Notes: generated from the sequence alone by a model not told the origin. Positions 51,708 through 62,263 are shown, counted from the first letter of the stretch. The stretch is DNA of 64,000 nucleotides from Bacillus sp. FJAT-27916 (GCF_001183965.1 NZ_LFZV01000001.1:3619287-3683286), one strand, 5' to 3'. A program made the numbers and translations.

Positions 51708-54092
51708 ATGCAAATGGATATAGCCAGCCAACCAGCGCGAAAAAAGCGAAGGTGGCCAAAGATTATCGGTTTTTCTGTTCTTGGACTTGTGATTATCCTT
51801 TCAGTCATTTTTGTCGCTGCAAATATGTATGCAAAGCGCTCATTGCCGCAAATTTCCGGAGAAATAAAGCTTGAAGGATTAAAAGATAAAGTAACGGTTG
51901 TACGTGATGAAGAAGGTGTTCCGCATATAAAAGCGAAAAATGACCATGATTTATACATGGCACAAGGTTATATAACGGCACAGGACCGTCTCTTCCAAAT
52001 GGATTTAAGCAGACGGCAGGCCTCAGGGCAATTAAGCGAAGTAATCGGTGAAAGCTCAGTAGAACAGGATAAATTTTTTCGTACATTTGGCTTAAGGCGT
52101 GCTGCCGAAGCTTCTTATAAAGGGTATTCAGATGAAATGAAGGGGTACCTACAGAGCTACGCAGATGGCGTGAATACATTCATGAAAGAAGCCATTTCTG
52201 ACAATAAGCTGCCAGTTGAGTTCACCTTATTAGGATATGAGCCTTCTGAATGGACAGTCATTGATACGTTAACAATCGTAAAGTACATGGCTTACGATTT
52301 AGGCGGACATTGGGAAGGCCAAGTCTTTCGCAGCTATCTATTAAGCGAATTTACCGAAGAAGAGGCAATGGATTTATTCCCTGCGTATCCAAAGGAAGCA
52401 CCGACTGTCATTGAAGAAGGGGCTATTGATTGGGAACAAAGCTTTGCCAGCGCCCATATTCCCGATGAATTCAACGGCAGCAATAACTGGGTCATCAGTG
52501 GAGAGAAAAGTGAAAGCGGATCAGCCCTTTTGGCAGATGACCCGCATCTAGGATTAATGACGCCATCAATCTGGTATCAATCAACTTTACAGTCAAATGA
52601 ACAAAACATAAGCGGTGTCACATTTGCGGGAATTCCAGGCATTATCATCGGACATAATGAAAATATTGCATGGGGAATTACAAATGTAGGGCCAGATGTG
52701 CAGGATGTGTATATAGAAAAAATAAATCCTGATAATCCGGAACAATATTTATATAATGATGAATGGATAGACGCAGAGATTATTACTGAGACCATAAAAG
52801 TAAAAGGCCAAAAAGCCATTGACCTTGAAGTAATGGTCACTCGCCATGGTCCTGTTATTTCAGAATTTGCGCATGATAACGCAAGCGATACCGCCCTTTC
52901 TTTGAAATGGACCGCCTTAGAGGCGACACAGGATTTAGAAGCCATTCCTTTGATGAATAAGGCAAGTAACTGGGAAGAATTCGATGCAGCAATCGAACAC
53001 TTCAAAGCACCTTCATCAAACTTTGTATTTGCGGCAAAAGACGGAACAATCGCCTACAAAGCATCAGGGAATATCCCGATTCGAAAAAAGGGCGAAAGCT
53101 TAGTGCCCGTTCCAGGCTGGAATGATGAGTATGAGTGGGAAGGTTATATTCCACATAATGAATTGCCGACACTCATCAACCCTGAAGAAGGTTTTATTGC
53201 AACCGCAAATAATAAGATTGTAGACGATTCCTATCCATACCATATCTCGAATGTATGGGCGCAGCCCTACCGCCAGCAACGAATTCTCGAGGTTTTGAAC
53301 TCGAAAGAAACATTTACGGTTGAGGATATGAAGGCTTTGCAAATGGATATTAAAAACCTGCAAGCCGAAGAATTTGTTCCAATTTTCCTTGAACAATTAT
53401 TAAATCAGAAATTAAGTGAAAAAGAAAAAGAGGCCGTAAACCTCCTAAAGAAGTGGGATTTTGAAGATGATCAAGCAGAAACAGCTCCATTGCTCTTCCA
53501 GACCATACTGCTAGAGATCTCGGATGTTTTGTTTGGGGAGAAAATTCCAGATGAAATGATGGACCTCTTTGAAGGCAAAAATCAAGTCATTGACGAGCTC
53601 ATTCGACGTGCCAATGAAGGTGAGGAAGGACCTTGGATTGACAATAACGGCGGTTTGTCCAAGGTCATCCATCAGGCACTGAAACAAACAATCGACACAT
53701 TATCCGAACGTTATGGAGACGATATGAGCAAATGGCAATGGGGAGATGAGCATAAGCTGCAATTTTCGCACCCTTTATCAAGAATGAGCCCTCTGCAGCA
53801 TATTTTCAATAGTAGGGATGCCATCCCGGTTGGCGGAAGTGCCGTGACCGTTCAAGCGGCTAGACGAAATGATGAAACCGGTATAGTGAATCACGGCGCT
53901 TCTTGGCGGTATGTCATTGACACAAGTGATTTTAGCAAAGCCTATCATATAGTTGGTCCAGGACAATCCGGACATTTCAAAAGCGAATGGTATAATAACC
54001 AATTTGAAGATTGGGTGACAGGAGACTATCATGTAACTACTCTCAATGAACCAGTCAGTGAAGATCAGACATTAAGCTTGTCACCTAATTAA
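51708..54092 (+). CDS. Penicillin acylase family N-terminal nucleophile hydrolase
   Basis: A 794-residue precursor with a basic N-terminus and one membrane helix (about 18-38). The catalytic serine that becomes the N-terminus of the beta chain is Ser258 in FNGSNNWVISG; the N-terminal part holds the alpha-chain motif GQLSEVIG, and HNENIAWGITNVGPDVQDVY follows. Family members cleave penicillin G, N-acyl-homoserine lactones, or other acylamides. It is membrane-anchored or secreted, by the N-terminal segment. Native substrate unknown; quorum quenching is one option. Confidence 0.9.
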   Translation: MQMDIASQPARKKRRWPKIIGFSVLGLVIILSVIFVAANMYAKRSLPQISGEIKLEGLKDKVTVVRDEEGVPHIKAKNDHDLYMAQGYITAQDRLFQMDLSRRQASGQLSEVIGESSVEQDKFFRTFGLRRAAEASYKGYSDEMKGYLQSYADGVNTFMKEAISDNKLPVEFTLLGYEPSEWTVIDTLTIVKYMAYDLGGHWEGQVFRSYLLSEFTEEEAMDLFPAYPKEAPTVIEEGAIDWEQSFASAHIPDEFNGSNNWVISGEKSESGSALLADDPHLGLMTPSIWYQSTLQSNEQNISGVTFAGIPGIIIGHNENIAWGITNVGPDVQDVYIEKINPDNPEQYLYNDEWIDAEIITETIKVKGQKAIDLEVMVTRHGPVISEFAHDNASDTALSLKWTALEATQDLEAIPLMNKASNWEEFDAAIEHFKAPSSNFVFAAKDGTIAYKASGNIPIRKKGESLVPVPGWNDEYEWEGYIPHNELPTLINPEEGFIATANNKIVDDSYPYHISNVWAQPYRQQRILEVLNSKETFTVEDMKALQMDIKNLQAEEFVPIFLEQLLNQKLSEKEKEAVNLLKKWDFEDDQAETAPLLFQTILLEISDVLFGEKIPDEMMDLFEGKNQVIDELIRRANEGEEGPWIDNNGGLSKVIHQALKQTIDTLSERYGDDMSKWQWGDEHKLQFSHPLSRMSPLQHIFNSRDAIPVGGSAVTVQAARRNDETGIVNHGASWRYVIDTSDFSKAYHIVGPGQSGHFKSEWYNNQFEDWVTGDYHVTTLNEPVSEDQTLSLSPN

Positions 54093-54102
54093 GGGATGCG
54101 GA

Positions 54103-54129
54103 GGAGCTGCAATCATCGATTGCAACTCC
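54103..54129 (+). terminator. Terminator of the acylase gene
   Basis: GGAGCTGCAAT / ATTGCAACTCC stem followed by TTTCTTCC. Confidence 0.8.
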
Positions 54130-54301
54130 TTTCTTCCTCAAAATTAAGTAAACAATTCTTTTGCTAATCACCAGCGCCAAATGGATAGATACAGCGATAT
54201 GCACAATTTATATCATATTGGCCAAATTATCCTACTGCGCAAGCTGCAATCCCCTTGGGATAGCGCTTGGTAGATAGCTTATTATATGACATAAAAAATA
54301 T

Positions 54302-54340
54302 AAGGCAGCAGCCCCATACCATACTAGGGACTGCTGCCTT
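54302..54340 (-). terminator. Terminator of the nup operon, AAGGCAGCAGCCC family
   Basis: AAGGCAGCAG.CCC / GGGACTGCTGCCTT stem, directly downstream of nupQ on the minus strand. Confidence 0.8.
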
Positions 54341-54347
54341 ATTTCAT

Positions 54348-55307
54348 TTACCTCTTCCCTTTATCATAAATCTCACCTAATGCTTTCGGAGCACGGTTGG
54401 ATTTAGAGAAAAAGATTAATAACAATAACGTTACTACATAAGGTAGGATCATGAATAGATCAGTGTAGCTGCTTGGCAATGCCATGGACTGAGCAATAAA
54501 AGCACCACCGGATTTCGCAAATCCAAATAAAAGGCAAGCAGCTAGCGTCGGGACAATCTTCCAGTTTCCGAAAATCAATGCGGCAATAGCTAAGAATCCA
54601 TACCCCATATAAATGCTAGAGGAAAAGTTAGCTGAAATGGAGTAGGCAAAACACATGCCGCCAAGACCTGATAATAGACCGGATATCAAAACGGCTGTAA
54701 ACCTGATTTTCGTTACATCTACACCTGCAGCATCCACCGAATGAGGATTTTCCCCGCACGCTCGTAAGCGTATGCCGAATTTTGTTTTGTATAAAAGATA
54801 CCAAGCAAAAATGGCAATCACGATGATCATCACTTCAAACGGATACACATTCGTAAAAATCGCACCTATTACTGGTATATCGGCTAAACCACTAATGGTA
54901 AACCGCTCCATGACACCTAACTGGAACTTATCCGAAGCCGTTCCAAAGACAAGCGAATTGATTTGTGTCGTCAAGAACGTAGTCAGCGCCAACGCCAAAA
55001 TATTAATGACGACACCGCTGATTACTTGATTGGCCTTAAACTTAATACAAAGGACAGCATGAATAATAGCAAAAACCATCCCGCCGACCATGGCAAATAG
55101 TAATGCCACATAAAATAAATCTTGAATATCTGTACCAAACGCATTTGCGATCAAAATAGCTGATAGCGCTCCGATGAATGCCCCAAACCCTTGAAAGCCT
55201 TCAAGTGCTAAATTGGTAATACCGCTCTTTTCACTGTATATACCGCCTATCGCCATCATAAAAAGAGGCAAAGCAAAGGATAAGCCATCAATAATTACTG
55301 TATCCAT
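54348..55307 (-). CDS. nupQ: Nucleoside ABC transporter permease NupQ
   Basis: A 319-residue permease of the BMP-type (branched-chain-like) class. About eight hydrophobic segments; the conserved ALEGFQGFGAFIGALS and RACGENPHSVDAAGVDVTKIRF loops match NupQ/YufQ. Its ATG shares one base with the nupP stop codon. It is the last gene of the operon, before a terminator. Confidence 0.92.
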   Translation of the reverse strand: MDTVIIDGLSFALPLFMMAIGGIYSEKSGITNLALEGFQGFGAFIGALSAILIANAFGTDIQDLFYVALLFAMVGGMVFAIIHAVLCIKFKANQVISGVVINILALALTTFLTTQINSLVFGTASDKFQLGVMERFTISGLADIPVIGAIFTNVYPFEVMIIVIAIFAWYLLYKTKFGIRLRACGENPHSVDAAGVDVTKIRFTAVLISGLLSGLGGMCFAYSISANFSSSIYMGYGFLAIAALIFGNWKIVPTLAACLLFGFAKSGGAFIAQSMALPSSYTDLFMILPYVVTLLLLIFFSKSNRAPKALGEIYDKGKR

Positions 55308-56458
55308 TATGATTTACGCTCCTTTCGTTCCTCTACTTTTTCACTCATACAGCTGATTTTATATTTCAGGTATACACCACATGCACTAAACAATAGAATC
55401 AGTCCGACGATCACAGAAGAAATTTCTTGTCTAATTCCTGCCTGTGAACTCATATACGTGCTACCCTGATCAATGATTGATATTAGGGATGAAGAAAAAA
55501 TAACACCAATTGGATGAGAATTTCCTAATAGAGCTACAGCAATGGAATCAAAGCCGATGTCTGATAATACTTTTGGCTGTATGGAAGCGTAATAACCTAA
55601 ATAATACGTAACACCTGCAAGTCCAGCCAAACTACCTGAAATAACCATGGCTAAGACTGTATTTCTTCCCACATTGATTCCCGAATATTTGGCAGCATTA
55701 CGGTTGGAACCTACCGCTTTCATATCAAAACCAACCACTGTTTTGTCCATGACATACTTGATTAAAATAGCGGTAATGATAGCCAAACCAAAGCCTAATG
55801 GGATATCCATTTTCAGGTCCCCTACTTCGACATTCACTAATGTTAATCTTGCAGCTTCAGAAATATATTGAGATTGCCTTGAGACCGGATCAATATAATA
55901 CATTTGGATAAAAAAGCTAATGACATATTGAGCAATATAATTCAACATAATCGTCGATACGACTTCATTGATGTTGAATTTATATTTTAACCAGCCTACT
56001 AATCCACCCATTAGTCCACCGACGACGATACCAATCAGTAATACAAGCGGCTTTGCAATCATCGCATCCAAACCACTGTAGCCAACAATAATCGTCGCAA
56101 AAAAACCAGAGACGAGCATTTGGCCGGCAACCCCAATGTTAAATAGACCCGCTCTAAATGCTACTGCAACTGCCAAGCTCGCAAATAAAAGCGGCGTCAT
56201 CGCATTCAACAAACTCATGAAATCAGTCAGCATGCTTTTATAGCCAGCATAAGATGGCTTCGGCATGATTCCTGCCCCTTGGAATAGGTTACAGAACGCC
56301 TGCAAAGGATTTTTGCCGATTAAAAGGATAACAATAGCCGCAGCAATAAAACTCATAATTATGGCGACTAATGGAATGGAGATTGATTGCCATTTCTCCT
56401 TACTCATTAGCCGAATAAGACGATTACGCAAGTTTTTATTCTTATTATCTTTACTCAT
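55307..56458 (-). CDS. nupP: Nucleoside ABC transporter permease NupP
   Basis: A 383-residue permease with about 8-10 membrane segments and the conserved FDMKAVGSNRNAAKYSGINV EAA-type loop. Start overlaps nupO by 8 nt (ATGAGTAA) and its stop overlaps nupQ by 1 nt, which indicates translational coupling. With NupQ it forms the pore of the guanosine/nucleoside importer. Confidence 0.92.
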   Translation of the reverse strand: MSKDNKNKNLRNRLIRLMSKEKWQSISIPLVAIIMSFIAAAIVILLIGKNPLQAFCNLFQGAGIMPKPSYAGYKSMLTDFMSLLNAMTPLLFASLAVAVAFRAGLFNIGVAGQMLVSGFFATIIVGYSGLDAMIAKPLVLLIGIVVGGLMGGLVGWLKYKFNINEVVSTIMLNYIAQYVISFFIQMYYIDPVSRQSQYISEAARLTLVNVEVGDLKMDIPLGFGLAIITAILIKYVMDKTVVGFDMKAVGSNRNAAKYSGINVGRNTVLAMVISGSLAGLAGVTYYLGYYASIQPKVLSDIGFDSIAVALLGNSHPIGVIFSSSLISIIDQGSTYMSSQAGIRQEISSVIVGLILLFSACGVYLKYKISCMSEKVEERKERKS

Positions 56459-57983
56459 GCTTTGCCCCCATCATATATTCACCGACTTCATTGGTCGTTA
56501 ATGACTCCCTGCTAGCAATCTTTTGAAGCTGGCCATTATAGATAACTCCTATCGTATCCGCTACATTCATGATTTCATCCAGCTCCAACGAAATAAGGAG
56601 AATCGCTTTTCCACGGTCACGTTCCTTAATGATCATCTTATGGATATTTTCGATTGCACCAATATCTACACCCCTTGTTGGCTGAACAAAAATCCTGAGG
56701 GGCGATTGCAATTCAATTTCTCTGGCGATGATGGCTTTTTGCTGATTACCGCCGCTCATCGAACGAACTTGCGTTTTAACGCCTTGTCCGCTTCTAATAT
56801 CATATTTATCGATCAGCCTGCTGCCAGATTGCTCAAATTCTTCTTTATTGAGGATTCCCTTACGAGAGTAGGGCTCCTTATAATACTGCTTTAAGGCTAA
56901 ATTAGTAGCTAAATCAAAATCTAAAAACAGTCCAAAGCTATGCCTGTCCTCAGGTATATAAGAGATTCCAGCTTCTGTTCTGTTTCTGATCGTTTCATTC
57001 GTAATATCCTTGCCGCCAAGGAAAATGTTTCCGCCGCTGACCTTTGTTAACCCAGCAATCGCATCCGCTATTTCAACCTGTCCATTATCTGCAACTCCAG
57101 CAATAGCGAATATTTCACCGCCGCGAATCGTAAACGAAACATCTTTAACCACTTCGAACCCATCTTCATTTTTTACCGTTAGATGCTCTACCTTCAATAC
57201 TTCCTCTTTAAACTCAGCAGGCGCCTTCTCAGCTTCAAAGCTTACCTCTCTGCCAACCATTAATTGAGCCATATGATTAACAGAAGTCGTCTTTACATCT
57301 AATACATCCACTAATTTCCCTTTATTCAATACAGCACATCGGTCTGCCACTTTCTTGATTTCTTCCAGCTTATGCGTAATCAAGATGATGGTTTTTCCGC
57401 CGTCTCGCAGACCTTTGATAATACCCAGCAAGAATTCAATTTCTTGTGGCGTTAAGACGGCAGTCGGTTCATCAAAAATAAGGATATCTGCTTCACGATA
57501 AAGCACCTTTAGAATTTCCACTCGCTGCTGCATGGAAACGTTCAAATCGGCTATTTTTTTCGTAGGATCCACTTCTAACCCAAAGCTTTTGGACAGCTCC
57601 TCAATTTTACGATTAGCATTTCGAATATCAACGTAAGGAAAGAGACCTGCAAATTTTCTTATCGGCTCAACTCCTAGAATAATATTCTCTGTAATCGTAT
57701 AATCAGAGACTAACTTAAAATGCTGATGGACCATCCCTATATTAAGCTTCGCCGCATGGTTAGGCGAACTGATATCCACTTTGTCACCCCGGATGTAAAT
57801 TTCCCCTTCATCCGGTTCATACATACCGCCCAGCATACTCATCAATGTTGATTTACCCGCACCATTCTCTCCAAGTAAGGCGAAAATTTCTCCTTTTTTT
57901 ATACTAATGGACACATCATCATTCGCTACTATTCCAGGAAAGCGTTTGGTTATATGTTTCATCTCTACAATATAATCAGACAT
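56451..57983 (-). CDS. nupO: Nucleoside ABC transporter ATPase NupO (two ABC domains)
   Basis: A 510-residue ATPase with two ABC domains. The first has Walker A GENGAGKST, the second the weaker GVADNGQVE form usual in sugar/BMP-type transporters; signature NVSMQQRVEI and Walker B ILIFDEPTAVL are present, then MSGGNQQKAIIAREI in the second half. It powers uptake through NupP/NupQ. AGGAGAAG precedes the ATG at 57983. Confidence 0.93.
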   Translation of the reverse strand: MSDYIVEMKHITKRFPGIVANDDVSISIKKGEIFALLGENGAGKSTLMSMLGGMYEPDEGEIYIRGDKVDISSPNHAAKLNIGMVHQHFKLVSDYTITENIILGVEPIRKFAGLFPYVDIRNANRKIEELSKSFGLEVDPTKKIADLNVSMQQRVEILKVLYREADILIFDEPTAVLTPQEIEFLLGIIKGLRDGGKTIILITHKLEEIKKVADRCAVLNKGKLVDVLDVKTTSVNHMAQLMVGREVSFEAEKAPAEFKEEVLKVEHLTVKNEDGFEVVKDVSFTIRGGEIFAIAGVADNGQVEIADAIAGLTKVSGGNIFLGGKDITNETIRNRTEAGISYIPEDRHSFGLFLDFDLATNLALKQYYKEPYSRKGILNKEEFEQSGSRLIDKYDIRSGQGVKTQVRSMSGGNQQKAIIAREIELQSPLRIFVQPTRGVDIGAIENIHKMIIKERDRGKAILLISLELDEIMNVADTIGVIYNGQLQKIASRESLTTNEVGEYMMGAKHE

Positions 57984-58110
57984 CTTTCTTCTCCTTTATC
58001 ACAATAATTAAAAGGGAAAAAATTAGAAGTTTATCATCTTCCTGACCCGCTAAAATTCAGGAAGTGATAAACTTCTAATGGTTCATTCCATAATGTGTTT
58101 CTATTGAATG

Positions 58111-59253
58111 TTACAACCCTGGGAAGTTTTCTGGCGTATGGCCATTAAAGTTAGACGCAGGTACGATTGTGCCATCTTTCACTAACTCGTACGCTTCATT
58201 CATTTTATTAAGTGTATCCTCTGATAATTGGTGACGGCCTTCATCTTTAATAAATCCAGTAGAATCTGTATCTGCATGAAGAACTACATTTCCACTTTTA
58301 AAGCTTCCGTCAACAATGGCATTCAATTGCTTTTCAACGTTCATGCCCATAAATTTAGCAGCAGATGTTAATACGATGTTTTCAGAACCATTTACACCGT
58401 CATCATATTGGTCAACATCACAGCCAATTACTTTTACGTCTCCTTTTGCTTCCTTAACGGCCGTGAATACACCATTGCCTGTGCCGCCAGCTGCAACAAA
58501 GATTTGGTCTACACCTTTTTTGATCAATGCATTTCCGATCACTTTTCCAGTTGCTTCATCACCAAAAGATCCTGCATAGTTACCGCCGACATCAGTGCCT
58601 GTGACATCAGTCCCTGCATAACCGGATAATTCAACAACCTCAACATTTTTATCAAAAGTGTTATTAACAAACTCTACGCCTGATTCAAAGCCAAATTGAT
58701 AATTTACATTGGATGGATACGCAATCCCATTGACAACCGCTACTTTATTGGATTTCGTTTCAAGTGCAGCAGCCATTCCTGCGAAAAATCCACCTTCTTG
58801 TTCAGCGAAACTCATGGAATAGATATTATCGAATGTCTTTTGATCCCCTACAGGTGTAGGCTCAGAATCAATTAAAATAAATGTTTTATCAGGATTTTCT
58901 AAAGCAACACTAGAGACCCCTGCAAATTGGAACCCTGGTGTTACAATAACATCATAGTCTGCCACGATATCAGCGACTGCTTGTACACCTGCAGCAGGAT
59001 CGCCAGTTTCTTCTTTAATAGCCTTTACAGTCGCTGTTGGATGATTGTTGATAAAGTTCAAAATGCCATTATAGTTATTTTCATTGAAGTTACCATCATC
59101 AACACCAGTAAGGCTTGTTACAATCGCAATTTTCAATCCGTCTTCATTTGTACCGGACTGTCCTCCATTTTCACTATTTCCGCACGCTGCCATGGCAGCT
59201 GTCAATAAAGCCATGCATAACACCATTACTATTTTTTTCATACTCTGTTTCAT
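58111..59253 (-). CDS. nupN: Nucleoside-binding lipoprotein NupN (BMP family)
   Basis: A 380-residue BMP-family lipoprotein. Lipobox about AAMAAC, so Cys24 is expected to be lipidated; start ATG at 59253 with GGAGGATC before it. The body has IAIVTSLTGVDDGNFNENNYNG and VIVTPGFQFAGVS motifs and CDVDQYDDGVNGSE near the end. It captures guanosine or other purine nucleosides and passes them to NupOPQ. First gene of the operon. In B. subtilis this operon is CodY-controlled; a weak CodY-like match (GATTTTCAGCTTATT, minus strand near 59425-59440) lies upstream. Confidence 0.92.
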   Translation of the reverse strand: MKQSMKKIVMVLCMALLTAAMAACGNSENGGQSGTNEDGLKIAIVTSLTGVDDGNFNENNYNGILNFINNHPTATVKAIKEETGDPAAGVQAVADIVADYDVIVTPGFQFAGVSSVALENPDKTFILIDSEPTPVGDQKTFDNIYSMSFAEQEGGFFAGMAAALETKSNKVAVVNGIAYPSNVNYQFGFESGVEFVNNTFDKNVEVVELSGYAGTDVTGTDVGGNYAGSFGDEATGKVIGNALIKKGVDQIFVAAGGTGNGVFTAVKEAKGDVKVIGCDVDQYDDGVNGSENIVLTSAAKFMGMNVEKQLNAIVDGSFKSGNVVLHADTDSTGFIKDEGRHQLSEDTLNKMNEAYELVKDGTIVPASNFNGHTPENFPGL

Positions 59254-59483
59254 CGAAATGATCCTCCTATGTTACTCCTATGAAAGTGTTATCTTTGTAA
59301 TCTTTACGCCAATAATGTTATATTAAAATAATTTCATTTTTACTCACCAATAGTAACATCAGAAATTTCACCCGTCAATAAGAAATCCGTATGTTTCTTT
59401 GTTAATATAAATTAATATTCGTTAATAAGCTGAAAATCAACTAGAAAAATAGCTATATATGTATAAACTTAATAAAAAGACGA
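59254..59483. other. Upstream region of the nup operon
   Basis: AT-rich, with no gene. No purine riboswitch consensus is visible. It ends at the IS21 element, so the original upstream region continues after 62005. Confidence 0.5.
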
Positions 59484-59625
59484 AATATTGTAAACGATAA
59501 ACTAGACTCAACAGTTTTCCACAAATAAGGCCAAACAGAAAACGACAAATAAGATTAAACAGTTTACCTTACAAACCTTGCTTTCTATATACTTAAATTA
59601 GTTTATCGAAAGTGAGGGACTGGGA

Positions 59626-61170
59626 GTGGAAAAGTGGATGATTTATCAAGAGATTCACCGGCTACGCAATGAGGGATTCTCCAATAGCGCGATAGCCAGA
59701 AAATTAAAGATTTCTAGAAATAGAGTGATTGAATATGGAAAGATGACCCCAGAGGACTTTTATCGGTTTATCAGTTCATTACAAAACAGAAGCAAAAAGT
59801 TAGACCCGTATCACCAAGAGATTGTGGAATGGCTTAAGGAACATCCCGATCTGACAGGGGCTCAAGTATTTGATTGGCTCGAGGATAAGTTAGAAGTAAC
59901 GGATGTTTCAGAGGGAACAGTTCGAAATTATGTGAATGAATTACGCGAAAGCTACCACATCCAAAAGGGAACAGCCAATAGAGAGTACAGCACAGTACCT
60001 GAAATCCCAATGGGTCAGCAAATACAAGTTGATTTTGGAGAAGTCAGGTTGCCTACCACGAATGGGAAATACAAGCGTCTCTATTTTGTGGGATTTGTGT
60101 TGGCCCACTCGAGATACAAATATGTGGAGTGGTTAGACAGGCCCTTTCGGGCAACCGATCTCATTCGGATGCATGAGAATGCCTTCCAGCATTTCGGAGG
60201 AATGTCTACTGAAATCGTCTATGATCAGGATCGTTTATTGGCCGTCAGTGAAAATGCGGGAGATCTTCAGATGACAGAGGAGTTCACTAAGTACCGACAA
60301 GCGAGAAAGTTCAGGGTCTATCTATGTAGAAAGTCTGATCCTGAATCAAAAGGGAAAATCGAACAGGTGGTCAAATACGTCAAGTATAATTTTGCGAAGA
60401 ACCGTATCTTCGATAATCTGGTCGATTGGCAAGGTGCTTGCATGAGATGGTTAACTCGTACCGGGAACTATAAGGTCCATCACAACACAAAAAAGAGACC
60501 TTTTGAGGTGCACGCCCTGGAAAAGCAACACCTACAAAAAGTCTCCGGTACATACTTATTGAAAGATATCTTCGTAACCAGTATAACAAGAACCATTCAT
60601 AAAGACAACGTAATCCGTTTCAATGGGAACCGATACAGTGTCCCTTTGGGTACATACCGACAAGGTTCTTCGAATGTCGCGTATATCGAAGAGGATGGGG
60701 AGCATCTATTGATTCGCCTGCAGGAAAATGGGCACCTGTTGGCCAAGCATAAAATCGCTTCAGGGCGGGGCATGGTCATTTCGGATCCGACCCACAGGGA
60801 GCGTAGTCACACCAAACGGGACCATTTGATTCAGCAAATTGAAGCCCTGTTGGAGGATAAAGAGGTCGCAAGATGGCTGATTGAAGTCTTGACAGAGCGA
60901 TACCCTCGTCATTTGATTGATCAATTGAAAGTGGTCCAATCCGTCATTTTAAAGCATCCATCATCCATTGAAAAGGCCATTCATGAAATGAGACGTCTTC
61001 AGCTGACGAGTGCGAATGACCTTCGAGACATCGTCATTTCCTTGGAGATCCAAGAAGGAAAGAACCGAGGCCCTATCCATTTGATCAATGAGAAATACAA
61101 GGAGCTAATCGCTCCTGAACGGCGAGAAAATATCTATGTGAGTGTTCTACAAGGAGGCAAGACAAGATGA
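59626..61170 (+). CDS. istA: IS21 transposase IstA
   Basis: A 514-residue DDE transposase. N-terminal HTH (MIYQEIHRLRNEGFSNSAIARKLKISRNRV), catalytic DDE core with QVDFGEVRL, YDQDRLLAV and SDPESKGKIEQVVKYVK. GTG at 59626 follows GTGAGGG; an ATG at 59638 is an alternative. It overlaps istB by 4 nt (ATGA). Frame is intact. Confidence 0.93.
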   Translation: MEKWMIYQEIHRLRNEGFSNSAIARKLKISRNRVIEYGKMTPEDFYRFISSLQNRSKKLDPYHQEIVEWLKEHPDLTGAQVFDWLEDKLEVTDVSEGTVRNYVNELRESYHIQKGTANREYSTVPEIPMGQQIQVDFGEVRLPTTNGKYKRLYFVGFVLAHSRYKYVEWLDRPFRATDLIRMHENAFQHFGGMSTEIVYDQDRLLAVSENAGDLQMTEEFTKYRQARKFRVYLCRKSDPESKGKIEQVVKYVKYNFAKNRIFDNLVDWQGACMRWLTRTGNYKVHHNTKKRPFEVHALEKQHLQKVSGTYLLKDIFVTSITRTIHKDNVIRFNGNRYSVPLGTYRQGSSNVAYIEEDGEHLLIRLQENGHLLAKHKIASGRGMVISDPTHRERSHTKRDHLIQQIEALLEDKEVARWLIEVLTERYPRHLIDQLKVVQSVILKHPSSIEKAIHEMRRLQLTSANDLRDIVISLEIQEGKNRGPIHLINEKYKELIAPERRENIYVSVLQGGKTR

Positions 61171-61940
61171 GTCAGCCATATGAGATCCTGCAGGAAAAGT
61201 GTCGTACCCTGAGACTGGCTGAGACGGCTAAACAACTTCCCTCCCTTCTTCGTGAAGCCGAATCTAAGGGATGGACATATCATGAGTTCATCCATGAGGT
61301 ATTCAGTTATGAACTGCGATGCCGGGAGAGCAAGAATAGTCTAAGGTTAATGAAATGGGCGGAGTTCCCTGAGGAATTGACCTTTGAGACCTTTCGCTTG
61401 AATGAACAAACGGCCATTGGGGAGAAACAACTGAACATCTTAAAGCAGCTGTCTTGGGTGGATGATTGCTTCACCCTCATCATGATGGGCCCGACTGGTG
61501 TTGGGAAAACCCATTTATCAACGGCTCTTGGTATCCATGCGATTGAGCAAGGATACCAGGTGTCATTCATCTCCATGGATCGATTGATTTATGTATTAAA
61601 AACGAGAGACTACACGAGTAAATCAAGGACCAAATATAAGCGCATCACCCAATCTGACCTGATCATCATTGATGATGTCATGTACATGACCTATGAACCA
61701 CAGGAAGCCCATCTATTCTTTCAGTTCATTTATGACATGTATGACAAGGCAGCCTTCATCCTCACATCCAATAAGGGACCGGCAGAATGGGGAAAGTTCT
61801 TGGGCGACCCAACTCTGACGACAGCCATCTTGGATCGGCTTCTTCACCGCAGCGAGATCATAACTTTTAATGAAGAGCAGAGCAGCATCAGGATGAAATA
61901 CAGAAAAGCGTTATTTGATGTTCAAAGTGTTGAATCTTAA
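61167..61940 (+). CDS. istB: IS21 helper ATPase IstB
   Basis: A 257-residue AAA+ helper of IS21 elements, related to DnaC. Walker A GPTGVGKTHL at 108-117, Walker B LIIIDDVMYM, sensor/arginine region LTTAILDRLLHRSEII. It starts at ATG 61167, overlapping istA by ATGA for translational coupling. Confidence 0.95.
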   Translation: MSQPYEILQEKCRTLRLAETAKQLPSLLREAESKGWTYHEFIHEVFSYELRCRESKNSLRLMKWAEFPEELTFETFRLNEQTAIGEKQLNILKQLSWVDDCFTLIMMGPTGVGKTHLSTALGIHAIEQGYQVSFISMDRLIYVLKTRDYTSKSRTKYKRITQSDLIIIDDVMYMTYEPQEAHLFFQFIYDMYDKAAFILTSNKGPAEWGKFLGDPTLTTAILDRLLHRSEIITFNEEQSSIRMKYRKALFDVQSVES

Positions 61941-62005
61941 TTGTCGAAAACTGTTGAGTCCTATTTTTTGAAAACTGTTTAATTCTACTTGACGGTTACA
62001 AATAT

Positions 62006-62231
62006 CTAATAATCATTCCACTGACATCAGTGTAAACTCCCTTAATCAAATTGAACGATCATTTTACTTTACTATTTTTATTGCATGGAGACATTTAGAG
62101 AACCCCATACAATCAGAGCCGCCCACTCTGTAAACCTCTTTACGGATATATTTGATTACGAAAGATGAGTTAATTGAATTCAGAATGTTCATTGACTGAA
62201 GTTGAGGATGTAAAAGTAAAGAAACATAAAT
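62006..62231. other. Gap after the IS21 element
   Basis: No gene supported. It was once contiguous with sequence left of 59488. Confidence 0.5.
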
Positions 62232-62263
62232 AAGGCAGCGCCCAGAATGAGGGCTGCTGCCTT
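62232..62263. terminator. Hairpin of the AAGGCAGC...GCTGCCTT family
   Basis: AAGGCAGCGCCC / GGGCTGCTGCCTT stem with mismatch, third member of the family at 44826-44860 and 54302-54340; no intact gene precedes it. Confidence 0.55.

Larger units (their letters stand above)
59489..62000 (+). mobile_element. IS21-family insertion sequence, 2512 bp
   Basis: Terminal inverted repeats: left TGTAAACGATAAACTAGA, right end reading TGTAACCGTCAAGTAGA on the minus strand, both followed by a conserved AACAGTTTTC. Inner copies of ACAGTTTTC/AAAACTGTT add to the usual multiple transposase sites of this family. A 5-bp duplication AATAT flanks it (59484-59488 and 62001-62005). It carries intact istA and istB. 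Confidence 0.93.
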
